Below, piece by piece: positions 28,101 through 33,834 of a DNA stretch of 63,330 nt (its first letter is position 1; each line of letters starts with the position of its first letter). The notes under the pieces are model-generated. The model saw nothing but the letters and a program-made list of their open reading frames with translations, was not told the DNA's origin and ran no database searches. The stretch spans positions 1 to 63,330 of the IMG/VR virus record IMGVR_UViG_3300022200_000041, one strand, 5' to 3'. The stretch is from a virus. The translations under genes were made by a program, and so were the position numbers.

Positions 28101-30105
28101 CTGTGCTAAGCAGAAGGTTAGAAGCAGGCACAGTCTTCTCGACCATAAGCATCGGAGCCGTCTTGTTCATACTGACTCCGGTGAAGTCGATAGCGTTGTA
28201 GTGAATCTCGACGAAAGGGGCCATCCCGTAGGACGACAAGTCCACTTCAAGGATGGCGACTCTGCTGGTGGCTGAAGGACGCAAGTGATGCTTTCGCATG
28301 TTGGCGTCAACTTCACTCACCTTTTGAGGCACCGGCCCTTTGAGCACGAAAGGCATAGGGTCGAAGGTGGTGGACCCAGCACCACCAATCGCAATCAAGC
28401 GGCGTGAGGCACCGGTAAGGCCGTTGTCAACCGCTTCGTGAACGGTGCTGGTGGACACAACATTGACAATACGGGATTGAGCGATGTCACGGTAATAGTC
28501 AACACGACTGTTGATGGGGAATTGCTTCTCAATGCCTTTTGCGCCTTCGTCATAGAGGAGTTCAACGATGTCGGCGTTGCCCACTTGCTGGTCAAGAATC
28601 TCTTCGTTGGCCCGAGGCATGTTGCGCAAGTAGTGGTGGCCGATGACATGGTTGAGCGTGTGCCGACCTGAGTGACCGATTTGGAAAGACTCGTTGAGGG
28701 TGCTGGGCCAAACAACGGCGAAGGGGTTGTTGGGGTCGTTGCTTGTCGTCGCCATACGACTGGAGAAGACAATGCCGTGCTGCTCCAAGTCACTCTCGTC
28801 AAGCACCATTTGACCCGTGCGGTCAATCAGTTGCGATGCGAGGTGAGGTGGTTGATAAGGACGACCCGTTCCATTGTCAAGGAGAAGGTCTGCAGCAACC
28901 ACCACGAAGTAGTTATCACCAGTTGCAGCGCTGCGAGTGTGTAATACAGGGCGTAGCCCATCTCCGTTGGTGGAACTGCCGAAGTCAAGATGGACGCTGC
29001 TGACGAGTATCGCTCCCGTATCGACATTGATACGGTGGAGTCGAACACGCTCAGGAGGAGACTGATTTGGTTTTTCACTCTCTCGTCGGATAGCCCCCGG
29101 ATTGATGAGGAGATTGTAAGGAACATGGGGCACAGCGTGTGTTTGTTTGGTGCCCGGCGTGGTTTTGTAATCGACCACCGCATAGTTGCCGGAGGAGTAG
29201 GGCGACGAAGTGAAGTCAATAATTCCTGCTGTGACTGCGGTTCCCGTCAATTTACTCGCTAATAAAGCAGCATCGCTTGTGCTGATGTTGATAGCCGAAA
29301 GATTGCTGTCTGCTGAGATGGAGTTGATGGTAAAGGTGCCTTCGATGGGGTCAATCGGCTCCTCAAAGCGAAACAACGCCAGCGTATCTTCACCGACCAA
29401 TGCAGCGTTGCGAGTTACCATCTCGTTACTGAATACCGCTGAGATGTGGATGTTTTCAATGACGCCACGAAACTGACCTCCTGAGCCACCAATGTAGACA
29501 TGTTCGTCCGATTCAGGTAATGTGTAGTTGCCGGGAATGGCTTCACGAGCCATAAGTTCGCCGTTGATGTAGAGCACAGCCGCCCCGTTGGTGACAGCAG
29601 CGACGATATGAATGAGTGGTCGCTGATTGATGTTGAGGTTTGTCGCATCGTCCTTGGCGGCGTCGAAGCGGTTGTAGGAGTCCTCAAAGCCACCGTAGGT
29701 TGTGCTGGGGTAGACGGTGCCGTCGTAGCCCGTGGTGAGCGTCGTAGCGGTGCTGAGGATAACCTTGCGCACACCACCCTCACTGATGATGTTGACCTCA
29801 AACACGGCGGGGCCGGGCGTGTCAACGCTGCCGATGCTGAGTTGGAACTGCTTGTCCTTGGACAACACGACGCCGCCACAGTCAGGCGTGACCCACGCTT
29901 CAATAGCAATTTGACCGCCAAGAGCGTCGCTGATAGCGCTGGCTACCCGTGCACCTTGAGAAGAGGTGCTGATGATGTCCGAAGCGCTACGGTCGCCGTC
30001 AGCAGTGTCTCGGCCCAATTTACTGAAGACACCTTGCGGGATGATGACTCCGTCGCTCACGCCATCAAAGAAGAGGGCGTGGTTTGACTGGAGCATAATC
30101 GGCAT
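13123..30105 (-). CDS. Giant 5,660-residue tail-associated protein with LamG-like domains
   Basis: One uninterrupted frame of 16,983 bases, more than a quarter of the window. The N-terminus (residues about 10-245) looks like a LamG/concanavalin-like domain: HALFFDGVSDGVIIP, AIEAWVTP, LIHIVAAVTNGAAVLYINGE, and VYIGGSGGQFRGVIENIHIS. A glycine/threonine-rich stretch near residue 1,900-1,955 (GTGAGLTVTITVSGG, GTGYQHNDVITVSGG) resembles repeats of viral neck and fibre proteins. A second LamG-like region lies at about 4,380-4,620 (FTLMFETKVRFDGYGVL, QQVHLVVGIKYDSE). Much of the rest has no family I can name and is rich in H, G, N, W and Y. ATG 30105 has GAGGTGA at 30110-30116. Its neighbours are tail proteins on both sides, so it is probably an external baseplate or adhesin component. 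Confidence 0.85.
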   Translation of the reverse strand: MPIMLQSNHALFFDGVSDGVIIPQGVFSKLGRDTADGDRSASDIISTSSQGARVASAISDALGGQIAIEAWVTPDCGGVVLSKDKQFQLSIGSVDTPGPAVFEVNIISEGGVRKVILSTATTLTTGYDGTVYPSTTYGGFEDSYNRFDAAKDDATNLNINQRPLIHIVAAVTNGAAVLYINGELMAREAIPGNYTLPESDEHVYIGGSGGQFRGVIENIHISAVFSNEMVTRNAALVGEDTLALFRFEEPIDPIEGTFTINSISADSNLSAINISTSDAALLASKLTGTAVTAGIIDFTSSPYSSGNYAVVDYKTTPGTKQTHAVPHVPYNLLINPGAIRRESEKPNQSPPERVRLHRINVDTGAILVSSVHLDFGSSTNGDGLRPVLHTRSAATGDNYFVVVAADLLLDNGTGRPYQPPHLASQLIDRTGQMVLDESDLEQHGIVFSSRMATTSNDPNNPFAVVWPSTLNESFQIGHSGRHTLNHVIGHHYLRNMPRANEEILDQQVGNADIVELLYDEGAKGIEKQFPINSRVDYYRDIAQSRIVNVVSTSTVHEAVDNGLTGASRRLIAIGGAGSTTFDPMPFVLKGPVPQKVSEVDANMRKHHLRPSATSRVAILEVDLSSYGMAPFVEIHYNAIDFTGVSMNKTAPMLMVEKTVPASNLLLSTGPDFYVIDAIEAALGSATIHAPGGILEVADAHEGGYAQASFSHALVGDNSEGYESDDELDERYTPQNYATVRDEPRRPPQNISASHTTKTAHESVFHHIIVEANAAEDFVPPVRSPGEEIASPSAGEFDIGIAASSGPVHEMFDIVDNHAVALPTIAQRIFVQPSDRRRTAQLRHIKTESSHGKDAHYATVMFLMTRARLRSVAEEESDDGGSRYTKVRCVGLNSAAVERSVDEIGSGSPDSHVVKEIDPNAPVVSVTLGGVGQGAYDTNPSFDPSALSRLPYNTRRGFSCFATSIRVDRNITAADRVQFIEVRALNNGSDDLKAWGTYPFPKRGRLYLKTGASAEYTSKNGVGFFFTDATVGSGRFVLPDGSEVANFYEWADASGLSAEAGAVASGSAGSFSLGEIILGDGNFYMENAASDGTTVNDRMFQSMDTVTHDYQLGTQFASTRALVEIPLFNEQFFENAAEGIFPGPDNSLKLHLDPTMTAHTWNPSPVGRRYPEVSPADRTAHAAYAYALSQSEHTRSASIQHRAEVVSGFYRLYVSNPDIFPAANINKVVGSEPDYFYVEEVQRHQRAFLPSGDWIIYENDPAADGYLEFEDEPWAYSENFLRLHEPGMMLLVGGFYQSESLVPLEGSPLSPSSAIERRSEYYHDSASVKTQGGNVDYGLRQYVSAVEFKAGPTTNPHAPRVFSGRARGSVLGVTPIMNGSTFTGLAVISLSEEDADLFPNISPTLDSNGNIVYETGDYHYGLETFSPDGTTRRFIYWGDASATFAALSGSPTSPEQFRNSILVEDIFNKGGALPNYLDRTQPEFILDQDALLTRRGFDLGYSIDRFSRALEDNLNISDTYRPPTGRHPWIIRATPTPTPVSITVTNPTHNGLLQANTTGLDVQVGDEVYVERYVIATGKTESVLYLGRVQLIDEGQAQAIPTTDTIITLDGSMLPDVLIDLQNIAADAALTAYLRVGCHNVMKNDDEAILNRSWLFPYAQGGLRHGDTVWANMTYNNPHAIEGLFAKSRGVFNEGLVWNEFNGGQGALSGEARDSLPLENFLIGNTCRETAINYAQHVNKTIEVNYAELGISNPPVVAYLDPMLNGDDHARVLLYDVAHDREFVAFQDLHMQVQTSAKVTEIGFQRHTTAQNIVDGSDQIDLGKYGIEYNGAGQHGYITQIDTAAGYPSQNKFVRNTTRSRFMESAYAHDLANHYAASVMKSPITGKVTALTPYYSSGANGSGYTAGTKATTTTGTGAGLTVTITVSGGAIATAVIASAGTGYQHNDVITVSGGTSGRFRVSVAPSGTSTHLTALDRITQYGKAHGHMVHTGYYTGGPFSERSIGDSIQPRTNDATVIPYWANEAHTYTRKVRSNLDRFIVALTLHREEKAGATTRDPSTLFDTPDGTRVVPAFLALRGIRSGALDLSSHDEQRLQHLKHWTEMDFTRRLTIDCGEVATRDGVTDIEAAAREVVRIINQAGAKNARTNLTNGETGSAFDPAVWWDSDKAFSTQDQGSHMGYFRAHLGRVVQDTKGREGFSVVIHSTVPGATGRNFAVWLDNARGQSAYQPEFLIGHGGRFRTFWCQPDELSGENMHPAPMPLNKHGRPFAPITSLRQYTLPDASSADVKSTGDFAQRGDESSDPVMRAMSMVTGSGQSFNTVNTESLEAEGYITNYTEGLRTGSQATGRVNFGGLVAAGIPGFAPDAGKWGFGRKGDKRFDKRYGDIQNTSGDTLPVTYTGHVPASQISHDAIGDSPLYGFQFIDHLGRRHGIRIVYRAINNNFTLDETQLPDTLEDEIVIYIDDRDVGQGGLTIGRHMRGLGDATGRFGANPSNATLIGWEGNRWNGVPSVNAAYDCKATYDSSAKTLTLEMTDPYNNCPHFDVLGYMGFPIEDGVIQVSDPFNAATAVGSWGHMFSYTSRTRNDNTGPHIFYGVEGTEFMTSHTFATASTVTVGAKRFGLNTTSIRALVSSCANWTTLVTDELLAAVVTTAINLPNPNIEEGVPFDCTEFFAADGRTLGQWGVAEDAIRIRAYNTARKVRPISDFFTATLHRDMAIQAAHVEHGDVQFVKMTKDGVTLPSSNNRAATDAQIDAGLRAECGYIPYTVVQVSTKGRGSNANTASPVLVDSSNEPVDTEVWEQNLNGQRFTAYSGDHILPMVNNPTLETDANDSYINSPKFPEVGLAAGSGKPWHFFRPAGNEGDTISSLAKVASFSSQSEVYFGNFSSALATTVNGGTASSGFTSLDHILIDEATLTGTPPDAKPSTDPTIQRYGALRAFRTAGVRVLGSLHSRSQVFFRGGRDSSDHWVPLFFGGGFSGVTIDVNDGSANDYSEKYTHPYANGPTGVAGIQHANETLSSFSLVDCNAIMAFFPGTALLNQHRGSINPPFFNQDSLLSPDIKGGTQTVHPDHPNPAPYTAGVAIQVPIPLVLRFAHPTARYNDHRDGVENKTTFLIFGPGQAFPFTQEEATPVNTYEPAPGRAITVGNTWSKVPAHTGSNTAFMPNHIMNDAGHYMPWTSTYQLNRGRFHWRQTINWEPAQGKPNVEILRQRPEAGRMYGEVFTSGATNLTVSNVHDYRMAHPNRHGVYMGFSMASSSDWCFHMDGGYHPGGSWMDNQITFNPPHPDDNSRVSKSAISGNELHPSAFRVAAPLATKILYGSSGAFVSETVTRDIIDMEYIAVDATRCQNGEELAALLGAAINTYPGGGALKAMGGTFLPSFSNAMKQDRYGWRELEGANIVDYAQGGGGIALNSSFITVDIGSNPDDGYNIPETGWIRTTNSFATTILGENSPAFAPYHSRIVLYVGGSYKVKFFLGQNRISGYGAFESVATWDNYLDGNPLTYPTLGSGVSGLKLYVWVKAGVHQWRNTTRVSGYGQVHFNGLVDAIDRTKPVGVAGWAGERYSYLNTLSGGLSGQYAAGLGAWHASLGFSPYGGSMGCASVLGHLPNITPMPNSPESAPPNNGSDGLATFPSNSNPDAPQDRYDMGTDSGSYTLAFTDSSDFNTPPIMENEPEMQKELTHMQGVFSRAMLVISHESELALVAKTDRDGQKSVGDWLRLVDAADVTKAGTVRWDDRIHGQDRFYAPAHAGPNVEALIHNATSRPTISDYTVTNALDGAPFDAEFSLHPPITAESDLENAEPCFTKTGDLFFDLDKSIGSHFSASAGAQRNVAANFYASASVQPSTLFGGTKQKNTFWVGDVNAYEMYARSPAKNFNIEHVVWKRMDGGSLSMPAVNARGLGAVPWVNRVSGGVGYTTGEKLLGNVRFSFETTNSAMLPVLQAQELAHPQLAEKHRIKLQNVLEIPNEHLQFEEMEVIDDTGQTHTLSGGSPLGVVIRAFRAAGERLASGLAPSVANTSTSPNLVVQLPDPESIPGNILVRSGFDRLQAYQNETMGDGGMIHPDLGASHLGHLFDNAISGPRYGPTMNEVGWEHIAEGSAFPDSTKNGWVETTGNRPLQSSYELHDRTLFFHVTKMGHSHTDRFPTVYTHSNGVETQSLTVSSYSSGVLTASATINSRVFDAAFASKEVSDNRRFLRLSSSGDSCVVSYTGISGDTFTGVVGDIDFTEFIAANPSATITPSYYIPAGSTRFFAARRLRDHAEVSGNSPDMAHTEYITGTALLAHTRYSKPQLTPMPMPRMGHHFVNATMPMLPGHWAHPAYQGLYGKHEAERRATLQDADLIRLLENVDPTTTTLPASVTDYLHPLNPQLRIGSLTATPSGPSDIHGGAFTLMFETKVRFDGYGVLASKGDAGDINKAGGHSIVLEAGANYTQDGHFPDPAEVGAYQIVIQPNLRKQQLTGFHHNNSDASALPDGTARELTGQQVHLVVGIKYDSERGTAIGAATLILSEATLADVRGCEIFVNEVILDHDPDHGSQFSNLPPMLLYNALGVQGSESPTFTRRSHPYHTSMFVDATPGYTLNIPWWSILHKNSPDDATATGFRHLALYRLDNYYEFCRASHGALGAQLTLGGYPSISPDIYSKVLANTSISPVATVQSTGVGYIQVDDASLFPEVPYYGQQLVYTDNDGVTQTLSYTKRTGLTYSSGTMNQPYRFITTALSLPSAGTVLRLSRPYSREVSTSLLTKSQGVLSLNLDQLRGGTRDTNSLYTPDAFVCAWHPNLGRPHTFYSDSSRTWGDATDDRAVDKAAYNSMPEHFETVHYHGVNYAASLGPFHLDFKTPEPPSQFSGTFQSAAGSPSTITMNADVSSDGASAGDYIFVEGKVLGKIAGGGISGVNIVLTTDILFTPAVGSKVYFGADGTAETAANIHIMSGYQAQGSNTVMLSHYWPSGSRGGPLVSRLDGYAAWSAAWNLPALYEAGGGKHWEDTGDAASYTASDGIGIASSLVSTRSYPFGYRFGLRQPWNRPQWGHYGMRAFTESSYSSSNLTLGYKPGPLVEYESQDWNYAGGAGLTPKTLPTTYVGVMERQTNFSGMLGPDKPEWQVRYSDGRRMTRSFGCPVRIIRNNADAPRDWWGDSQGLGIGTIEGAAGYYLVDWWGNTRGEDVRKAPVRGFGIRPAWDAGDAYEYDRTYGRSPYARLWNGGKPIVNFKGVVDPLTGKVLSSPTEVIPRFGGRLNDTNNNNAFVLVDVFAPTNAMRVGDMGGGRGVRYPTQFNEDVLTELSAVYEGSGVVLSHHTAEPTFGQGLLRPRDDVLQPDEVKRGISGRLEIAEDGLLKPEAAVSDRVESITGTSVHKEPISRSSPRIGIDADTLESFSTGINADMVAINSEAHSLHTDRGVGQRIVLQGGLQSGSQTLEDYDLTSLSFAAQPQGGVMRFSHTGNIKPMGGTYILESRSFVNPFDDTGWGRSGSGTTSNPYQTTTSTTTPHNLTDTTVRFMLRPVRLLDNQHIEVFRPVRAVASGTPQYGSTFYTATAGGKYGLFTYESTNASAGSYMRATVPDGNAPYQPVYLMESSSDTVPVSKGPKLPGSAMPTFDTGTLKSTVTRLLISENTLQHYRSDAPRRTGSGKDYSVKPRFSQSLHSKGHKADVTYNTSDHSGDAP

Positions 30106-30114
30106 CGTATCACC

Positions 30115-31350
30115 TCAAGCGAGCACATCAATAGGAGCGAAAACCATTTGGAAGGTGTAGACCTGTTCACCTGCTGAGTAGCCGACATCGAACTTCTGAA
30201 TAGCGCCTTTGATGCCTGTGAACTTATCGTCCTTCAGAAACTCACCACCGGCGGGCTTGTTGTTGTTTTGCGACATCTTATCATTGACATTGAGGCCCAG
30301 CCCAGTAGGCACGAGGAAGTTGCGAGCAGCGTATTTTTGCCCGTCCGGTGCAGTAATCATCGAGTTGTAAGGGATTTGCAGACCAATGGGGTAGTCGCCG
30401 TCTGTAAAGAGGGAAAAGAGTCCGCCAGCAGCAGCAGAACTGCCTCCGACAATAGCAGCACCTGCTATGAGTCCCACACCACCCGTGGCGATGACTGCTC
30501 CTGCTGCAATCAAGCCACCAGCAACTGCTGCTGAGCCCGTTCGCTGCGTGTTGTGCAGAATACCGTAAAGGTCCTGCACTTTGTCACCTGCTGATTTCAG
30601 CGTAGTCGATGCGTCAAAGCCACCCGTGAACTGTGTGTGGTAAGGAATGAACTCAGCGGAGTTGTTGAAGAGGAGGCTCGTGGACCGGTTCATTGGCCCG
30701 CTGTTTATCTGCCTGATGATGAGGCGAGTGTTGCCCGCAGACGGGACCTTTTTGGAAGCCACTACACTTACCGTGAGATAACTGCTGAGCGCAGGCGCAG
30801 TGCTGATGGCCGTGGACACGGCAGTGGCCAGTTGAGGACCGGTGATGGAAGCCCCCGTGCTGGTGTCATAAACACGAATGTTAGTGCCGCTCACATAGCC
30901 CACTGAGCCCGAGGATGACTCGAATTGAATGATAGCAGCGCTTGTTGCACCTGAGGAGAGTTTGAGGTATAACTGCAGCGTCCCAAGTCCAGTTGCTAAG
31001 TTTTGATAGAAAGCAGGGTTGACTGCAGCGAGTGCTCCGTTGCTGAGGGTGAACTTACTCTCGAATGCAAAGTCAATCTCCGCTTGAGCAGCCGTAGCGG
31101 CTTTGGTCGCTCGGCTGAGGTCATCGTCCACGAACACGCCTTCAATGATAATAGTGGAGTTGACACGGTTGAGGTCGATGCCGTAACGACGACCGCCAGT
31201 AAAGGGAGCAGGCATGCCGCCGACTTTACGCTCTACGCTCAAGGCGATGGACTGAGCGCTGAGTTCCATACCACTACTGTAACCTGCAGCAGCCATGGCT
31301 GTCGGATTATCGAAGTGCAGACGGATGGGCGTGCCGTAGCCATCAGCCAT
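30115..31350 (-). CDS. Tail/baseplate protein with glycine-rich hydrophobic segment
   Basis: A 411-residue protein directly after the tape measure gene, where distal-tail or baseplate-initiator proteins are usually encoded. The N-terminal part has a beta-rich domain (GTPIRLHFDNP, IALSVERKVGGMP, STIIIEGVFVDDDLS). Residues about 272-315 are strongly hydrophobic and glycine/alanine-rich (GGLIAAGAVIATGGVGLIAG), resembling a membrane-inserting hairpin. The C-terminus returns to beta structure (AGEQVYTFQMVFAPIDVL). The hydrophobic segment might enter the host membrane during DNA delivery; this is inference. The family is not recognised. Confidence 0.55.
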   Translation of the reverse strand: MADGYGTPIRLHFDNPTAMAAAGYSSGMELSAQSIALSVERKVGGMPAPFTGGRRYGIDLNRVNSTIIIEGVFVDDDLSRATKAATAAQAEIDFAFESKFTLSNGALAAVNPAFYQNLATGLGTLQLYLKLSSGATSAAIIQFESSSGSVGYVSGTNIRVYDTSTGASITGPQLATAVSTAISTAPALSSYLTVSVVASKKVPSAGNTRLIIRQINSGPMNRSTSLLFNNSAEFIPYHTQFTGGFDASTTLKSAGDKVQDLYGILHNTQRTGSAAVAGGLIAAGAVIATGGVGLIAGAAIVGGSSAAAGGLFSLFTDGDYPIGLQIPYNSMITAPDGQKYAARNFLVPTGLGLNVNDKMSQNNNKPAGGEFLKDDKFTGIKGAIQKFDVGYSAGEQVYTFQMVFAPIDVLA

Positions 31351-31352
31351 GC

Positions 31353-32687
31353 TCAGACCCTCCCTCGCATCGTCGTGCCGCCCAGTGCGCGGGAGACTTC
31401 TTGCTGAATCATGTTACCCATCTGACGGGCCATCTCACGCTTGTCCGTGCGGTCAGTGATGCCGCTGGGATTGATGCTGATGTTGAAGGTGTTTCCACCT
31501 CCACCTCCACCGTCCTTCATCTCTACAGGGATGGAGCGTCCGCCGGACAGGGGCACGACTGCCTCAGTGCCGTGGAGCATGACAGGGTAGCCGCCAGTAG
31601 GTCCGCTGGCTACGCCGCCCTCAGAGAAGCCAAGAAGGCCCGCTGCGCCGTCAACAGCACCGCCGATGAAGCCACCTACACCACTGGCTAACTTTCCGAT
31701 ACCTTCGACGATGGGTCCCAAAATACCCCAAATCGCATCAAGTGCAGGTGAGATGTAACTGTCGTATGCTGATTGCAGCCCGGTAGCAAAAGCGTCAAAG
31801 CCCGCTTTCGCAAGGTCAATGCCTGCGAGGATGCCGTCCCAAGCCAGTTTGAACGGAGCCAAAATAATGCCGAGAGCGGTCTTGATGGGGCTCATGAACC
31901 TATCAAACGCTACGCCCATGGCCGCCATGATGACATCCCAGTTGTCTTGAATGAGAGCGAAGGAGTCGAATAGAGGGCTGAATACCGCCATAATTGGATT
32001 TTTGACATAGGTTTCCCAAGCAACGCTGAGTGCAGTAGCCACTTCACCCCATCGCTCCTTGATGCTGGTAAATGCCGCCAACAACGGGTCAATGAACGGC
32101 TGGAGAATCTTACCGAGACTGTTGTCCCATGCGGCTTTCAGGTTTTCCATAACGCCGTCCCAATTGCCTTTCGCCAGTTCCATACCGACTTTGAAGAGGT
32201 CGACGAAAGGCTGAATGATAGGCATGATAACCGCGTCCCAAACGGTCTTCAATCCTTCCATGACTCCGTCCCAGTCTCCTTTGACAAGCGCCATGCCCGC
32301 CGTAAAGAGGCCAGTAAAGACGCTGATGAGGGGGTCAACAACAGTGTTCCACACCACCTGTAAGGCCGCCATGAGAACCTCCCATGCTGCTTTAAGAAGG
32401 TCAAAAGCCGTGCCGAAGGTGGCTGAAAAGACAGCCCCTATAGCCTCAAGAGCAGGTTGAGCGAACGCCAGCAACTCATCAAACACAGGAGCGATGTTTT
32501 CGTTCCAAAAATCCTTGATGCCTTGAAACTTCTCTTGAACAAATGTCATAGCGCCGCCGATTGCGCCCATGATGGCTGAGCCTGCTCCTGCTACAATTCC
32601 TCCAATGCTGCTCAAAATACCAGTTAGGCCTCCAGCGCTCGTAAGAGCACCGTTCAGCGCAACCGTCAAAGCAGCAAATGCAACCAT
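31353..32687 (-). CDS. Tail tape measure protein
   Basis: A 444-residue tape measure protein, which sets tail length and occupies the tube lumen. The N-terminus is a hydrophobic glycine/alanine-rich segment (residues about 10-50). The centre is helical with regularly spaced tryptophans and two tandem repeats of about 36 residues (133-168 and 170-205; KGDWDGVMEGLKTVWD and KGNWDGVMENLKAAWD). The C-terminus has the usual GGVASGPTGGYPVMLHGTE then AVVPL, and a GGGGG linker. At roughly 1.5 angstroms per residue the tail would be some 65 nm, short for a siphovirus. ATG 32687 (TGATG overlap, GGAGGA upstream) is preferred over the TTG one codon earlier. It follows the two chaperone genes. Confidence 0.9.
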   Translation of the reverse strand: MVAFAALTVALNGALTSAGGLTGILSSIGGIVAGAGSAIMGAIGGAMTFVQEKFQGIKDFWNENIAPVFDELLAFAQPALEAIGAVFSATFGTAFDLLKAAWEVLMAALQVVWNTVVDPLISVFTGLFTAGMALVKGDWDGVMEGLKTVWDAVIMPIIQPFVDLFKVGMELAKGNWDGVMENLKAAWDNSLGKILQPFIDPLLAAFTSIKERWGEVATALSVAWETYVKNPIMAVFSPLFDSFALIQDNWDVIMAAMGVAFDRFMSPIKTALGIILAPFKLAWDGILAGIDLAKAGFDAFATGLQSAYDSYISPALDAIWGILGPIVEGIGKLASGVGGFIGGAVDGAAGLLGFSEGGVASGPTGGYPVMLHGTEAVVPLSGGRSIPVEMKDGGGGGGNTFNISINPSGITDRTDKREMARQMGNMIQQEVSRALGGTTMRGRV

Positions 32688-32965
32688 CAAAAGTCCTCCG
32701 TCTCAAGCCAAGCATAATCAAGAGACACCGTCTCCTGACCTCCGCTTTTTGCCTCTTGTCGCTGCCTCTTCATTTCCTTTTCCTCTTGACTTCTGCCGAC
32801 AAGCGCCCAAACGAGAGATTGCTGGAAAGTTTCGGGCGTCATCTCATGCACTTCCTTCAGTGAAATACCGTAGTGCTTCGCCACGATATACCCCCACAGT
32901 TCCATTTGCATCCCGACATCGTCGGGGGTGGCGACGGTCTTGCGACTGAGGAAAGCCTCAATCAC
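32687..32965 (-). CDS. Tail assembly chaperone, GT-like second frame
   Basis: A 92-residue protein between the first tail-chaperone gene and the tape measure, the place of the gpGT extension in lambda-like viruses. It contains a helical segment (MQMELWGYIVAKHYGISLKEV, in two parts) and a highly charged C-terminus (GRSQEEKEMKRQRQEAKSGG). The start is GTG 32965, overlapping the upstream TGA as GTGA, and the frame is -1 relative to the upstream gene. It may be made by re-initiation or by a -1 frameshift fusing it to the upstream protein. No classic slippery heptamer is visible; a small hairpin lies over the junction. Confidence 0.65.
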   Translation of the reverse strand: MIEAFLSRKTVATPDDVGMQMELWGYIVAKHYGISLKEVHEMTPETFQQSLVWALVGRSQEEKEMKRQRQEAKSGGQETVSLDYAWLETEDF

Positions 32966-32995
32966 TGAGCGTCGCCGCTCGTAAAATCCCCCTGC
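32962..32995 (-). promoter_or_regulatory. Hairpin at the tail-chaperone G/GT junction
   Basis: Read on the minus strand, GGGGATTTTAC is followed at once by GAGCG-GCGA-CGCTC, a five-base-pair stem closed by a GCGA tetraloop, and then by the GTGA stop/start overlap at 32965-32962. Such an arrangement could favour re-initiation or -1 frameshifting between the two chaperone frames. None of the known X-XXY-YYZ slippery heptamers is in register, so the mechanism is open. Confidence 0.35.
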
Positions 32996-33333
32996 AACAT
33001 CTGCCCGACCTTTTCCGGGCTCGGCAACACGGAAGCAATTCGCTGACCGATGTCGCCTTTTAGGTTGAGAAGTTCCGCAACCGTGAGTTCAGGGTTGGTT
33101 CGCACAAGCCAGTGCGTGAAAGCATGTTTCCAGTAGGATTCGAGGTCAAGAGACATTTCATTGTTCTTACCTACAACAAGCATCTCCTGAGCAGCACGCT
33201 GAACATCAAAGAAGGAGATGTCCCTGACCCACACTTCCATGACCACTTCGGGGTCATGAGGGTCTACAGGTATCTCGTGCTTCGTTTCATTCGTCTGTCT
33301 CAGTAGTTGGCTCTTGTTCGGTAATCTCGGCAT
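32962..33333 (-). CDS. Tail assembly chaperone, G-like
   Basis: A 123-residue protein. Its composition and layout match tail-assembly chaperones that coat the tape measure before tube polymerisation: a beta N-terminus (DPEVVMEVWVRDISFFDV) and a helical core (SLDLESYWKHAFTHWLVRT, NPELTVAELLNLKGDIGQRI). Position decides the call: it lies after the tail tube gene and before the tape measure gene. ATG 33333 has GGAG just upstream. Its first 47 bases overlap the end of the SAP-domain gene in another frame, one of the longest overlaps in the late block. Its stop overlaps the GT-like gene start. Confidence 0.65.
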   Translation of the reverse strand: MPRLPNKSQLLRQTNETKHEIPVDPHDPEVVMEVWVRDISFFDVQRAAQEMLVVGKNNEMSLDLESYWKHAFTHWLVRTNPELTVAELLNLKGDIGQRIASVLPSPEKVGQMLQGDFTSGDAQ

Positions 33334-33823
33334 TTATCTCCACCTCGGTCGCAGCCGCTTCATCAGCGGGGGCATCCACCTCTTCCTCGGCAGCCGCTTC
33401 TGCGGGGGCCTCCGGCGTCGGTGTGGACTCAGTAATGCCCTCATCGTCTCGCTTGAGACGGAGGGCCAGTTGGGCTTTGGTTCCCGAGACTGGTAGACCA
33501 CGGGAAGCACACTCCTCACGGAGTTCAGTAAGCGTCATAGCATCGTAAGAAAGGTCAGCGGGGAAGTCTTCGCTGTTTGGGATGTCTTCTACTCCAGCGC
33601 TTTCAACTGACTCTTCGACTGACTCTTCAACGACCTCGGCAGGTTCCTCGGAGGGTTTGTCGATGAGAGAGCGCAAAGCCTCCTCAATCAGTTCCCTTGA
33701 ACGGTGAGTGCCCATAGGTCGAGCCTCAGCCTCGCTGAGTCCAAGGAGCCCACCGAACCACACAGCGTAGTCTTCGTGGCTTAGGCGTCGATACTTGCGA
33801 ACAGATTCGGCTGGTGTAGGCAT
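33287..33823 (-). CDS. SAP-domain acidic protein
   Basis: A 178-residue protein. Residues about 95-130 (YDAMTLTELREECASRGLPV then SGTKAQLALRLKRDD) match the SAP motif, a helix-extension-helix DNA-binding module, here also found in structural proteins. It is flanked by acidic, low-complexity linkers rich in E, P and A. The N-terminus (SHEDYAVWFGGLLGLSEAEA) is a short helical domain. It lies between the tail tube and tail chaperone genes; a role in tail assembly is inferred from position. GAGGTGA at 33830-33836 supports ATG 33823. The 3' end overlaps the next gene by 47 bases in a different frame. Confidence 0.7.
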   Translation of the reverse strand: MPTPAESVRKYRRLSHEDYAVWFGGLLGLSEAEARPMGTHRSRELIEEALRSLIDKPSEEPAEVVEESVEESVESAGVEDIPNSEDFPADLSYDAMTLTELREECASRGLPVSGTKAQLALRLKRDDEGITESTPTPEAPAEAAAEEEVDAPADEAAATEVEINAEITEQEPTTETDE

Positions 33824-33834
33824 ACTTAGTCACC

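Noticed and set aside
13123-30105. Many sizeable plus-strand frames under the giant gene
   Set aside because: They are shadows: low-complexity, cysteine/arginine-rich, with no ribosome-binding sites or domain patterns.
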